From NCBI GenBank assembly GCA_965153455.1, contig OZ234496.1, positions 7,635,207 to 7,699,206 on the forward strand: a stretch of DNA of 64,000 bases, in the 5' to 3' direction. The position numbers and the translations under genes were made by a program. This DNA is from Sphagnum compactum (taxonomy: Eukaryota > Bryophyta > Sphagnopsida > Sphagnales). Under the pieces are notes generated by a model. That model was not told the DNA's origin and did no database searches. It was given only the letters and a program-made list of their open reading frames with translations. Positions 1 through 11,060 of the stretch are shown piece by piece; the stretch's first letter is position 1; each line of letters starts with the position of its first letter.

Positions 1-660
1 AATAAAATAACTATTAATGGCCATTAATATAATAACCACCAATAATTATTAATAAAATAACCATTAAAAATTTTAATAGCCACAAATAGAATAGGTACCA
101 ATAGCCATTAATAACCACCAATAACACTAATAAAAGAATAACCAATAGCCATATATTATAATTGCTTAGGATTGCCAAAAATTATCTAAGGTGAAATAAT
201 TTATAATAAACGAGAATAACTTAAGGTGAAATAATTTTTAATAGCCAAAAGTAACTTATAATAGCTACAAGTAGTCTAAATTGAAATAATTTACAATAGC
301 CAAAAAAACATAGAATAAACAAAAAAATTACAACAGCTGAAAAGAGCCTAAGGTGAAATAAGTTAAAATAGACAAAAATAATTTATAATAACTGCAAGTA
401 GTCTAAATTGAAATAATCTATAATAGCCAAAAAAACATAGAATAACCAAAAAAACTTACAATAGTTGAAAATAATTTAAAATAACCAAAAATAACTTAAA
501 ATAACCAAAATTAGCCTAGGGTGAAATAGTAAAAAATAACCAAAAATAATTGAGAATAGCCATAATTAGCCGTAAATAATGTACGGTGAAATAATTTAAA
601 TTAATGAAAAATAGTCATATAATAATTGAAAGTAGTTTAACATAGGTAATATTATTATAT
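1..660. repeat. AT-rich degenerate tandem repeat tract
   Basis: The tract is built from recurring short phrases such as AATAGCC, AATAACC and GGTGAAATAA. A longer unit is visible: the phrase GTAGTCTAAATTGAAATAA occurs at about 271 and again at about 398, giving a period near 127 bp. No coding frame survives. It looks like an old satellite- or minisatellite-like array that continues beyond the left edge of the window. Confidence 0.6.
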
Positions 661-944
661 TAACAAAATAAATTTGATTTACTAAAAAAAAAAAAATTCA
701 AAAGAATGGTCATTGAAATGTTATTGAATAATGATATTCAACTTTTTTTTTATTCAAATGATTTTAAACTTTCAAAAGGAAATAAATGTAATTATGTACA
801 TTATTGAATTTAAAAAAAAAGTAAACTCGAATCATTTCATTTGAACAAAATTTCAATAAGATATGAATTTTCAAAGTTTATGTTTTTGTAATGTTTAAAA
901 TGAAGTATTTGATAAATAGAATGTAATGCAATGTATTATCACAA

Positions 945-1060
945 CAAGTGGGATGGTTTGATGGTACAGGTGTTTGCCCTCATTCCAAAGGTCAAGGGAT
1001 CAAACCTCATGGATGGTGTTGTGTGTGGTCAACAATGGTATGTTGACCGAATATTCTCCT
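945..1060 (+). mobile_element. Candidate tRNA-derived SINE head
   Basis: A tRNA-like pol III promoter layout is visible. An A-box-like GGATGGTTTGATGG lies at 951-964 and a B-box-like GGGATCAAACCTC lies at about 996-1008, roughly 40 bp downstream. The words between (TGTTTGCCCTCATTCCAAAGG) resemble plant tRNA-related SINE heads. The 3' body and tail are not defined and no target duplication was found. It could also be a decayed tRNA pseudogene. Confidence 0.35.
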
Positions 1061-1245
1061 ATCGAATTCTTAGGTTAGGTGCCTAGGTTGATTACGTGGC
1101 CTACCTACCTACCTAGGCTAGGTTTTTAACCTAGCGTAGGTAGTGGCACGTGTCAATAAATAATAAGCTTTAAAAATCATGAAAATTTCAATAATATTAT
1201 ATATTAAATAATTAAAATTTAATTAATTTTCATACTGGTTAGTTA

Positions 1246-1401
1246 ATTAACTAGCAAGTGAACGGTTTGGTAAATTTGTATTTCATTTGAGAGTAACCTT
1301 GTTTCACTAGGTACTAGTGAAACATTAACTAGCAAATGAATGGTTTGGTAAATTTGTATTTCACTTAAGAGTAACCTTGTTTCACTAGGTACTAGTGAAA
1401 C
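1246..1401. repeat. Tandem duplication, 2 x 78 bp, each with a palindrome
   Basis: Two near-identical 78-bp units lie head to tail (1246-1323 and 1324-1401). Each ends in a perfect inverted repeat with 10-bp arms (GTTTCACTAG / CTAGTGAAAC) around a 3-bp centre, at 1301-1323 and 1379-1401. Nothing coding is present. The palindrome could be the remnant end of a foldback element, but this is not shown. Confidence 0.8.
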
Positions 1402-1574
1402 AAGTCATTGTCTGTAGTAACTTGTCCCTGTTCACTAAGTAAAAATGTTCAAATTCACTCAAAAATCTAATGAAACACATAATGAACTAGGACACATTTC
1501 CTAGTAGTGATAGCAATCAAAGTACCTTTCTCCCCCTTAAGTAAGCCTTGTAGTGGCGGCTATATTCAACCTTC

Positions 1575-2150
1575 ATGAATGTCATTAATAGCGACCAAGC
1601 TACCTTTTTCCCCTTTAGGTACATTTCAAAGAATGTATTTTTTCTTCATGAAATAGTAGATTGGGTAAAATGTTCCAAACAAGACATAATCTACTTCAAG
1701 TTAGATGTTGCTAAAGCTTATGACAAGGTGTCATGGGATTTTTTATTTTCAGCCATGGGAAAATTGGGGATGGCAAAGGAGTTTGAAGATATGGTTAGGC
1801 TCTTATTCTAGGATGTAATAACTTCAATTCATCTTAATGGCAACATTACACCAATTTTTAATTCAAGATAGGGGTGAGATAGGGCTACCCACTAGTTCCC
1901 TACCTCTTATTGGTTGTGGGTGAAGTCTTGAACACTATGATCAAGTGAATTGCAGCTAGAGACAATATCTAGGGAGTCAAAATATCATGTGGTGAAAAGG
2001 AGTAAATCATCTCATGATAAGTTGATGATACTTCTTTGTCACTTGTAGACAATAATGACAAGATGGTAGATTTCTTCACCAACTTTTTATGCATTTTAGG
2101 GCTGGAATTAAGTTGGGAGAAGAGCTTAGCTTATTGGCATGGGACTTCAC
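1575..2150 (+). pseudogene. LINE reverse transcriptase fragment
   Basis: The open part (1575-1811) carries the LINE RT block FKLDVAKAYDKVSWDFL, in which the first catalytic Asp and the conserved AYDKV/SWDFL segment are recognisable. Downstream, in broken frames, come the RQG-like block (about 1870-1900) and a degraded catalytic box read as VDDTSLSLVDN at about 2020-2050, where YADD is expected. Stops lie at 1812 onward and at several later points. The family assignment rests on these motifs; activity is excluded by the breaks. Confidence 0.75.
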
Positions 2151-2217
2151 ACTTTAGGCTGATGTAACTAAGGAAATTAAATTGAAATGGGCAACAATGG
2201 GTGATCTTTTGGAAGTT

Positions 2218-2310
2218 ATTGGGTACACCCTTTGGTTTAAGCCTAAAAATTCAAGGGTGATATCTTGAAGCTATTGGGTACACCCTTTGGTTTAAACCTA
2301 AAAATTCAAG
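2218..2310 (+). repeat. 55-bp-period direct duplication inside the LINE
   Basis: The phrase beginning ATTGGGTACACCCTTTGG occurs at 2218 and again at 2273 with almost identical downstream sequence. It duplicates part of the region after the RT core and is one of the lesions in the copy. Confidence 0.8.
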
Positions 2311-3589
2311 ATTTGGACTTTTTCCTCATATATAAAATTAGGAAAACATCTAAGTATTGAACTTTTGTCCATTTATTGATCATGGGAAGAACAATCATAA
2401 TTAACTTTGTGTTCAATTTACCCTTTAGTTTTTCATTACAATTTGGGGAAGTTCACCATATGCATGTGTAAGGTTATTATTTGGAGTTACTTTTAGAATT
2501 ACCAAGATCACAATACGAAGACCAAGGTCAATTGGATGAATTGATATGCATAACGAAAGATAGGAGGTTTGGGTCTTGTGGATCCAAAAGAAGCACTCAA
2601 TGCATTGCTACAATGCATTGCTATGTAAGTGGATTATGGTGGTACTCAGCTAGGTGAATCTAATTTCAAGTTGATCTTAAAATATAGCATGAACTAAGCC
2701 CATCCATCCAAACACAAGGCATGGACTATTGACATTCATTGGACTATGGTTAAGGTCATGTGTGTACATTAGGGTCCAAAATTTGGAATATAATCTCCAA
2801 GGTGTGGAAGTTGATGAATAGGTCAATTTAGGTGAAACCTTGTACACAAACCAAACCTATGGGGAAAGTCAAAATATGGTGGTCAACTTTCTGTTAAGGT
2901 TATGGTGCTAGTTAGCCATTGCTTCCAAACTAATTTCCCCCAAAAAATGTTTTTTTCAAAAATTCCAATTTTGACTTCAATTTTGGGTTTGGTTTTAGAA
3001 CTCGATCTAGTTTAGAACTCATTACTTGTTTTGGTTCCAAACATTAGATTTAGTTTTCAATAATCGAAATTAGAACTACTAATTCTAATCAACCAAATTG
3101 GTTAACATTCCAACAACACTAGTCTATACAACAGGCCCCCCCAATTGGTTATGGACTATGTGAATGTTGAGTCTTGCACCTTGGCCTATAGGAAAAGAAC
3201 TGACTAAAAAAAGTTGCTACAAGTTATGAGGATATGCCATCAATCTACATTTTGACAATGAAAGAGAGGTTCATGAATATCCCATTCTCACCTCTTCCAT
3301 AGACCTTTAAAAGACCTTAAGTTTGATCATAACCATTGGATTTGGCCAAATGGAATGCCATTGTTCAACGACACACTTAAGAAAAGTCGAAAGCTACTCA
3401 ATAGCAGGATATCCTTGGAGCGAAATATCCTTGACATAGTTATCCTATCCCTATCCTTGCCCAAGTTACTTCCTCCTACATACAAGGTTAGGTGGAATGA
3501 CATATGGAAAAAAAATTAGGCAAAGAATGACTCTAGTTTCCTCTAGACCCTCTATCACAAAGCTATTGTTGTCAATGCATGGAGAGTTC

Positions 3590-3910
3590 AAGCATTCAAG
3601 GATGCATAAACATCTTGCCTCATGTGTGATCAAGCAACATCGAAAACACTTGTGCATAGGTTTTATGAATGCCTTAGGGCACATCTGGCATGGACATGGG
3701 AAGCTATTGTTCTCTTTAAGCTCAAACACCCACTACATGTACAAATGAAAAGACTAAACATTATGTAATGTCTTTTTAACAAGAAACTTCCATAAGCATA
3801 CATGACACTCACACCAATTTGGGCGCATCTAAAAGGGGTGGTGATTCGGTGTGTGTGGATCAAACAAAATGAGATGATTTTCCAAGACAAAAGGTGCTCT
3901 AACTACAAGT
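3590..3910 (+). pseudogene. LINE C-terminal zinc-binding (zf-RVT) fragment
   Basis: Translation shows a Cys-x2-Cys followed by His and Cys in the spacing typical of the zinc-binding segment at the end of plant L1 ORF2 (CLMCDQ then HRFYEC). About 35 codons further on, a VVIRCVWIKQNEMIF-like segment follows, which is the usual conserved tail of this domain. The upstream frame is interrupted. This supports one LINE copy running to about 3.9 kb. Confidence 0.65.
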
Positions 3911-3954
3911 TAGAGTGCATGATTTAAAATGGTATTATTACATATATTAAAGGA

Positions 3955-4900
3955 CGTCGGGATGAAATGAAGCTTCCCCTGAATCCGTCCCGTCGTCCCT
4001 CTGTCCATTTGTCCGGTCGTCCATGCGAATCGACACCCTGGAAGCTTCGAGGTTGCCGGCTGCACACCATCCCTCTACTGAGTCTGACACTGTAGCTTTC
4101 TGCCCACTAAGAATGGGAAGGAAATAAACAAGGAATGGCCCTCCATCCATGTCCCTATTTAGATACATCATCATCCTCCATGTGCTGCTTGCTTTCTTGC
4201 TGGACGATGCATAAATAATCACCATGTATGATGAATAATATTTACACATGACCACATGTAATGCGTTTTTTTGTTTTTTTTCGGTCAATTTTGTAATGCA
4301 CTGATCCTGCTTTCCGAAAAGTTTGGATGAGTTCGAAGTTTGCCGGTTCTGATGGTGAGCAAGTCCAATTTGAGGAAGACTTTGAAGAGCTTGCCGATCT
4401 TGAAGAGTTTCTGGAGTATCAGGATCAGTTGCACCTAGAGGAAGCTGTTCGAGAGTTATTGGATGTGGATATTGAGGACGGTAGGACTCTTAGACTTTCC
4501 TGAGCTCTTCCTTTTTTTGTTTTTTTCTTTGTCCAGTCGGAGTCACCTCCCGAGGAAGAGCCACACATACCGGATTCAACAGTCGCATACTGCGATATAA
4601 AGACGATGGGTGCCATTTTGACAATTAGACATCAGAATGTGTAGTTAACACTGTAAGTTCTCTGTAGATTTCCAGGATGTCGTTCAGCTCTACTATGAAA
4701 GCAAGGTGTATGTAGTACAGATTGTACTGATGCTAGAGTCGGCAAAGCCGCTTGGCTAGATGTAGTATTCCAATACCTACAATACCGGATTCGAGGCGGC
4801 TTCAATTCCAAGCTGTGCATCAAAGTGTGTTGTTTGCTTCAAAATTTGGCAGTGAATTGCTGATGATGATGAGAGAACATGAAAATAGATATCAAAAGTT
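3955..4900 (+). other. Exon-like, less AT-rich segment of unknown origin
   Basis: This stretch is visibly less AT-rich than its surroundings. A short frame (4327-4503, 58 codons from ATG) is strongly acidic (repeated FEED, FEEL, LEEFLEY). It runs into a GT and a pyrimidine-rich stretch ending in CAG at about 4538, like a short intron. A second donor/acceptor-like pair surrounds about 4650-4676, and an open stretch of about 30 codons follows around 4730-4830. I do not recognise the protein. It may be a host gene fragment, possibly carried by a mobile element, or a decayed gene. The exon model is inference. Confidence 0.3.
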
Positions 4901-5086
4901 TGCTTGCCCATAAATAATGTGGGTTTCTTCAACAGATGTGCAAATGATCTTCATGTGTGTTATCTGATGATCCTTCTTCAGTGTCTGGAAATATTTTTAG
5001 CAGGGTTTTTCCCTTCTTCATTTGGTAGCTTTGTCATTATTCCAATCCTTTGCACATGGTACCTTGCTTTTTCATTTGATTCATGA

Positions 5087-5200
5087 ATGACAACAACAGA
5101 AAAGAAGAAAATGGAAAAGAAGAAAATGATGGTGGAAGAGAAGAAGAACAAAGACAACACTAATGAGAAAAAGAAGAAGAAGGAAAAAAAAAACCTTTGG
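5087..5200 (+). repeat. Purine-rich GAA/GAAAA tract
   Basis: Almost uninterrupted A/G on the plus strand, made of AAGAAGAAAATGG-like words. The frame through it is only a low-complexity Lys/Glu stretch and is not considered coding. Long purine runs of this kind can form triplex (H-) DNA; that is a property of composition, not an observed function here. Confidence 0.6.
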
Positions 5201-6006
5201 ACAAAGGATATGACTGACATAAGGACAAGTATATACCTTTGGACAAAAGATGTGACTAACATAAGGTGTCACGTGTGGTACTATTGGGAACAAGAGTTTG
5301 GGGAACCTATGGGAATTGTTGGGTTTGATGAAAGAAGTGGCAAAGACCCAGCAGTTTTAGGTGCATGTTTGATTTATTTTAAGGAATCGAGATATAACTG
5401 GTGGTTTGCAAGGCGAGTATTTGAAAACTGACCTGTATGCATAATGTATTATTTTAAAAAAAACCCAAGTAAATTGATAATCAGGGGTATTACTTTGCCA
5501 ATGAAATTGTTAACTCATGAGTCTAAATTTTTCAAAAAGATTGATACCTTATGTGATCCAAATTTTTAAGTAGTATTACTATTTACTATTTTCCCCCTCA
5601 AAATCACTTCTTTTTCAAAATTTCAATTTTTAATTTCACTTTTCTGCGAAATTTTTCCAATAAATAAAAGGGCCGGCTCATACTTACACTAGAAAGCTGA
5701 TAGTGTTTTTGTGTTATTGATGTGGGCCAGGATGAGGCTGTCCGTGGAGATATATTTGGATAAATTTGACCCACTTTCTATGGCCACACCACGAGGAATG
5801 TTTTGTGTAAACAAGGGGGAGACTGATCCTAACAAGGTGAGTTTGAAGCAAAATAAAACAAGCAGTCTAGCTAACAGGCAAGGCAACAAATACACCAAAA
5901 AAGGTATACATGCACACACGGCACCAGCAGACAAAAGTGTAGGAGAGACCCCCATCCAAGATTTTGATATCAATATCAGCAACAAACTTAACATATATTC
6001 TCCATA

Positions 6007-8819
6007 ATGCCCAAAGACATACAAGAACGTATGTGTGCACTCATTGCGCAACATGGTAGTGCTTTGGCTGCTTTGGCGGCCCTTCAACAGCAGCTAGAAG
6101 CTCAGCAGAATGACGAGCAAACTAACTCTTTGGAAAATCATGTTCCACATAGTGATGTTCTAGCAGAATTCAATCAAGACACGTCAGAATCTGCACATGA
6201 ACATCGCAATCGCCTACAGAGAGAACGACGTGCCAGGCAACGTACAAAGTCGGCCAGGCCATCTGAAACGTTGCAAGAGTGAAGTAATCGTCTATGTCGA
6301 GAACGGCGAACTGTACAACAAACGACAGCACGTGCACAACCTTCTCTTGGCAATGACGCATTGCAATTGTTTGGAGACAAAGATGCGTGAACTTCAGGAC
6401 GATGGGATTGTGGAGAAATGGACACAATATGTGGATTCTGCAACGCGAAAATGTGAATCAAAGAACGATTAGCAAAGTCGAGCTACAACAACCCACAATT
6501 TTTCTATGTTGCGAAAATGGCAAAGTTCTGTTGCCGAGTCTTCCTACAACACCGCAAGAGCTGGAAGTTCTTTTAACCAGCAAAGAGAGCAGTGCAGTCA
6601 AATTTCGAGATCATATTCACATGTACAATTCGAGGTTGGCATTCACTTCGCTCGGTGCCAAAGTTGATGAGTTGGTAACAAGAGGCCCTAGACCGTACTC
6701 CTTTTGCATTCAAGGTGAGCTTTATCACAAAATCGGATCCTTATGTCCACAGTTTGCATAGTTGTACATTCATGATACGAAATGCGAACATCAAAATCGC
6801 CATGCCGTTATGCCATCGCTTGATCCAACGACGTTGAATCGGTTGTTGACCTTGATGTACAATATCAATCCCTATGTCGAAGTGTTCAAAATGGCAAGGT
6901 ATATGATGGCAACAAAAGGTGCTCCCATGGATTTGAAATTGCGTCTCATTGCCTCTCAAACAAAGGATGCCCGTCGATATAATGTGCCGACGGCCGATGA
7001 AGTCGCTGCATTGATGGTAGGAGATGGTTCTGAGGCTGTAGACAGACGTGACGTCGTCCTTGCTCAACAAGCCAGCCTGTTTCAGCGCATTTCCGAACTA
7101 CATGTGGGATACATGGCTCTACATTATCCGTTGCTATTTCCTTACGGTGAGGATGGATGACATCCGAATATTTTGCTCAATGGTGTTGTTGCTGATGTAG
7201 ATTTGGATGAAGACCATGCAGAAGAATCTGAGCTTCAAAGAAAGCATTGCAATGTGACAATGGCCGAATTTTATGGTTATCGACTTCAACATCGAGACAC
7301 TGATGGCATTGCGTTGCTTCGGGGTGACCGATTGTGGCATCAATACATTGTGGATGCTTATGTGTCTATCGAAGAAAGTCGCTTAAAGTATCTACGCCTG
7401 AATAAAAAAAAACTTTGCGCGGATCTTTATCAAGGCCTTCAGGATGCCATCGCTGCAGGTGACAATAACGCTGCTGCCATCGGACAGACGATCATTTTGC
7501 CATCTTCTTTCACAATAGGTCCAAGTCACATGGTTCAGAATTATCAAGATGCCATGGCAATCTGCAGATGGGCCGGCTGCCCGGATGCGTTTGTTACATT
7601 TTCTTGCAATCCCCAATGGCTTGAAATCAAGAGAGCGTTGCTGCTCGGATAACAACCTTAGGATCGACCGAATTTGGTAACCCAAGTGTTCAAAATCAAG
7701 TTGAAAGAGTTGATCAATGACATTCATAAGAAGCATATTCTAGGACGCACGATTGCGGGAATCTATGTCATTGAATTTCAAAAGCGTGGGCTGCCGCATG
7801 CACACATTCTCATCTTCTTTACCGAAGACTGCAAGCCACACACGGTTGAGGATGTAGACCGCATGATTAGTGTTGAACTTCAGAATTCAGAAACAAACAA
7901 GTTGGCCCACGAAACGATTGTCAGATGCATGATGCATGGTCCATGTGGAGCTGCGTTTCCAAATGCCCCGTGCATGGAAGAAGGCAAATGCAAAAAATAA
8001 TATCCACGCAAGTTCCAATCCGAGACGGTGATGGATGTAAATGGATATCCTATTTATCGACGCAGAGATATGAGGCACACACTTTTGGTTCATGGCATTG
8101 AATTGGACAACCGTTGGGTGGTACCGCATAATGTTTATTTATCAACCAAATACGATGCGCACATCAACGTTGAGGTCTGCAACAACATTCGTGCAGTCAA
8201 GTATATATTCAAGTATCTATATAAAGGACATGATCGTGCAACTGTTGAGATCTCGCGCCAAAGCGACAATGCCACTGAAGGGAATGTGGTCGAAACTGAT
8301 GAAATTAAAAAATATCTCGACTGTCGCTATGTATCTGCATCGAAAGCAGCGTGGCGCATCTTCAAGTTTGATATGCATGAGCGATTTCCTACCGTTGAGC
8401 GTTTGCAATACCATTTGCCTGATCAACAAATGGTGCTATTTGACGATGACGATGATGTGCAAGAAGTAGCAACACGGTCAGCCATTTCCAAAACGATGCT
8501 CACAGAATGGTTCAAAACAAACCAAGAATCGAAAGTTACACGAAGCCTTATGTTCAATCAATTCCCTCAGCAATGGGTCTGGAATTGGAAGTTGAAGCGA
8601 TGGATAATGCGCAAGAGAGGCTTTGCCATTGGTCGCATGTATTATGCACACCCGACATCGGGTGAATGTTATTATTTGCGAATGCTGCTGAACTGCGTCA
8701 AAGGTGCCACATCCTACGAGCATTTGCGGATAGTGGATGCCACAGTGCACGACACATTCAAAGATGCTGCATTGCAATGGGTTTACTTGCATACGACAAT
8801 GAATGGCATCAAGCCTTAG
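6007..8819 (+). pseudogene. Helitron Rep protein region (N domain and HUH nuclease)
   Basis: Rep nicks DNA and joins it to its own tyrosine during rolling-circle transposition. Visible in order: an Arg-rich leader (about 6180-6270); a Cys-x2-Cys pair (about 6425-6450, different frame); a Helitron-like N domain ending in the conserved HYPLLFPYGEDG (about 7120-7157); the HUH motif PHAH at 7794-7805; and the tyrosine block YIFKYLYKG at 8202-8228. From 6387 the same frame holds to about 8760 but is cut by stops at 6759, 7158, 7650, 7659 and 7998. The stops at 6759, 7158, 7650 and 7659 fit a C-to-T or G-to-A change of Gln or Trp codons. A frameshift follows near 8770. Confidence 0.8.
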
Positions 8820-8828
8820 AAGAAGCTG

Positions 8829-10623
8829 GTGTTTGGGCCTCAGGACGACAGTTGTGTGACATGTTTGCCTATGTTGATGTTTTGTGAGGTCATGAATCCC
8901 AGACAGCTATGGGATGCACATTGGGAGTCTTTGAGCGATGACATTGAAGCAATGATACGCTGCGAGCGTGATGATCCAATTGTTACCCTTTATGAGGATA
9001 CGCTAAAGGATCGTGCATTATATGAGTTCGATTAGGTTTTCATGCACAACGGACACCGCCTGGAAGATTTTCCAATGCTTCCCAAGTCTAATTACATCCC
9101 TTCTGTTCATGGAGGAAATCGATTGGTCCAAGAAGAGTTGGCTTATGATCAGCATTCACTGACCACAGATGCAGACAATGCAGAAGATAGGCTCAATGAT
9201 GATCAGCGCAGCGCATATGAAATTATTTTGAATGTCGTGACAAACAAAGAGGGCAAACTGTTCTTTGTGTATGGCAGTGGTGGAACCAGCAAAACATTTG
9301 TTTGGACAACACTTTTGTCCCGTTTACGAGGGCAAGGCAAAATCGTGCTTGCAGTTGCCTCATCAAGAATTACATCTTTGTTGCTTTTGGGCGACAGAAC
9401 CACCCATTCAAGATTCAAGATTCCGATTGATCTGCATGTTGAGTCAACTTGCAACATCACACAACAGATGAAAGTGGCTGAGTTGGTGCGTAAAGCTGAT
9501 ATGATCATTTGGGATGAGGCACCAATGATGCATCGCCGAGCTATCGAAGCTGTTGATCGGACCCTGTGTGATTTGATGCAATTGGATGACGCACAGGCAA
9601 CCGAGAAAACCTTTGGTGGGAAAACCGTGGTCCTTGGTGGGGATTTTTCCCAAGGGAGGACGAGAAGACATTGTCAGTGCTTCGTTGCCTCGATCACATC
9701 TTTGGCAGCATGTTACAATTCTTCGTCTTCATATCAACATGCGAGTCATGGCAGCCAATTCTAAAGAACAGCGAGAGTTTGCCAAATGGGTGTTGAATGC
9801 TGGAGACGGTAGTCTTCCTGCCATTGCAGAAGAAGAAGATGTTGATCTAGATTGGATCAAGATTCCATCCCATATGAGGCTGCCAGTAGAAGATTGTAGC
9901 TTAAGAGGATTAATCCGAACCATCTATCCGGATCACCAGTGCCACTTTGGAGATGCCATGTATCTTATGCAACGCAACATTCTAGCCCCCAAAAATACTG
10001 ACGTCAATGAAGTCAACAATGCAATTCTAGAATCGCTATCTAAAGGATTGCACATGTACTTGAGCGCAAATTCTTTGACTCCAACAGAAGAAGGTGCAAG
10101 TGTTGCTCCAAGAGTTTCAATGGATTCATTGTATCCGGTGGAATTTCTAAACACTTTGCAATTCAGCGGTATCGCAAATCATAAGCTAGAACTCAAAGTG
10201 GGCGTGCCAATCCTTTTGTTGCGCAATCTCAATCAATCAATAGGATTGTGCAATGGTACGAGGTTGATTGTGAAGAGATTGGGTCAACGTGTCATTGAAG
10301 TGGAGATCATCACAGGGAACAATGTCAACAAATCTGTGTTCATACCCCACATCATCATGTCCCCTTCCGGGACTAATTGGCCATTTGTTTTGCGTCGTCG
10401 TCAAGTTCCTGTTCAAGTGGCATTTGCGATCACAATCAACAAGAGTCAAGGTCAGACATTGAACAACGTTGGGGTATATTTGCCGTCTTCGGTCTATTCC
10501 CATGGTCAGCTGTATGTTGCTATTTCATGGGTCACAAGTAGTGCAAACATCAAGATTTTCAACGGCCAGGGTCCCAATGGATACATGCGGAATGTTGTAT
10601 ATAAAGAGGTGTTGGAAATGTAG
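8829..10623 (+). pseudogene. Helitron PIF1-like helicase region
   Basis: This is the superfamily 1 helicase half of the Helitron protein, which unwinds the donor strand. Seen: Walker A GSGGTSKT at 9273-9296, where the usual last Gly is Ser; Walker B IIWDEAPM at about 9504-9527; the GGDF box near 9640; NKSQGQTL near 10440; and [12 protein letters not shown] at about 10506-10541. In the last motif the Arg expected after Ser is Trp (codon at 10528). A deletion with frameshift near 9655 removes the residues after GGDF, and the frame then stays open to the TAG at 10621. A stop lies at 9033, and the join to the Rep half needs frameshifts near 8770 and 8875. Confidence 0.8.
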
Positions 10624-10665
10624 TTTGTAATTGTAGTTTTGTAATATGTACTGTCAAATGCACAC

Positions 10666-10698
10666 ACACCTATGCATTAGGCAGGGGGTTCAGACTAG
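10666..10698 (+). other. Candidate Helitron 3' terminus
   Basis: The short stem CCTA-TGCAT-TAGG lies 13 bases before CTAG, and the next base is T. This has the general form of a Helitron 3' end (hairpin, then CTRR, inserted before T). The stem is only 4 bp, so the call is weak; other CTAG sites nearby cannot be excluded. Confidence 0.2.
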
Positions 10699-10971
10699 TA
10701 GTTGCTTATGGTAGGCCAAATTGGCAGAAGACTCTCCAACAGATAGCATGTGTTCTTGCTGTTAAAGTAATACTTGCCCCACCTTTCTGGGTTGGTTTTG
10801 ATTTTTTTAGCTTGCAATGGATTCTATCTGTTGCTTCAAAAAATAAAAGCAACTTCAAATCTTGCTAGGTGCCCTATTGCATTAATAGTCACTTTCCATG
10901 TGAGAGTTACAACTATTTTGAAAAATCTATAATTGGTTCACGTTGGGAAGTTGGGGCTTAGTGGGCCTTGG

Positions 10972-11060
10972 TGTATTGTGATTCATAATAATTAATTGTG
11001 GGGACCTCCAAAGTTTTTTTTTCCTTTTGTGATGGGCATCTTTGATTGGTCTATCACAAA
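10972..11060 (-). repeat. Dispersed repeat A, copy 1
   Basis: Read on the minus strand, this contains GACCAATCAAAG, a GCCCATCACAAAA-like word and CACAATTAATTA followed by TATGAATCACAATA. The same ordered words occur on the plus strand at about 22046-22145 and, more weakly, at 22863-22955. Family and boundaries are unknown. Confidence 0.5.

Larger units (their letters stand above)
1566..3950 (+). mobile_element. Decayed L1-like non-LTR retrotransposon (LINE)
   Basis: Conceptual translation across several frames gives, in order, a reverse transcriptase core (about 1575-2150), a thumb/connection region (about 2150-2900) and a C-terminal zinc-binding segment with the usual trailing motif (about 3590-3910). 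This is the layout of plant L1-type ORF2 after the endonuclease domain. No endonuclease or ORF1 was seen upstream, so the copy looks 5' truncated, as LINEs often are. Many stops and frameshifts make it non-functional. The 3' end is not precisely defined. Confidence 0.75.
5690..10698 (+). mobile_element. Helitron (rolling-circle transposon), decayed
   Basis: A single plus-strand coding region of about 4.6 kb matches the plant Helitron Rep-helicase order: a Cys-rich segment, Helitron-like N domain, HUH Rep domain, then a PIF1-like helicase. The start at 5690 is a guess; no clear 5'-TC terminus was identified. A possible 3' end is CTAG at 10695-10698, followed by T and preceded at about 10670-10682 by a weak CCTA/TAGG hairpin. 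The coding region is broken by several stops and at least three frameshifts, so this copy is not autonomous. Confidence 0.75.

Noticed and set aside
5087-5431. 114-codon Lys/Glu-rich plus-strand frame
   Set aside because: Generated by the purine-rich GAA tract; the remainder has no domain.
5689-6087. Overlapping plus and minus frames of 98-132 codons before the Helitron protein
   Set aside because: No motif on either strand; probably part of the Helitron leader.
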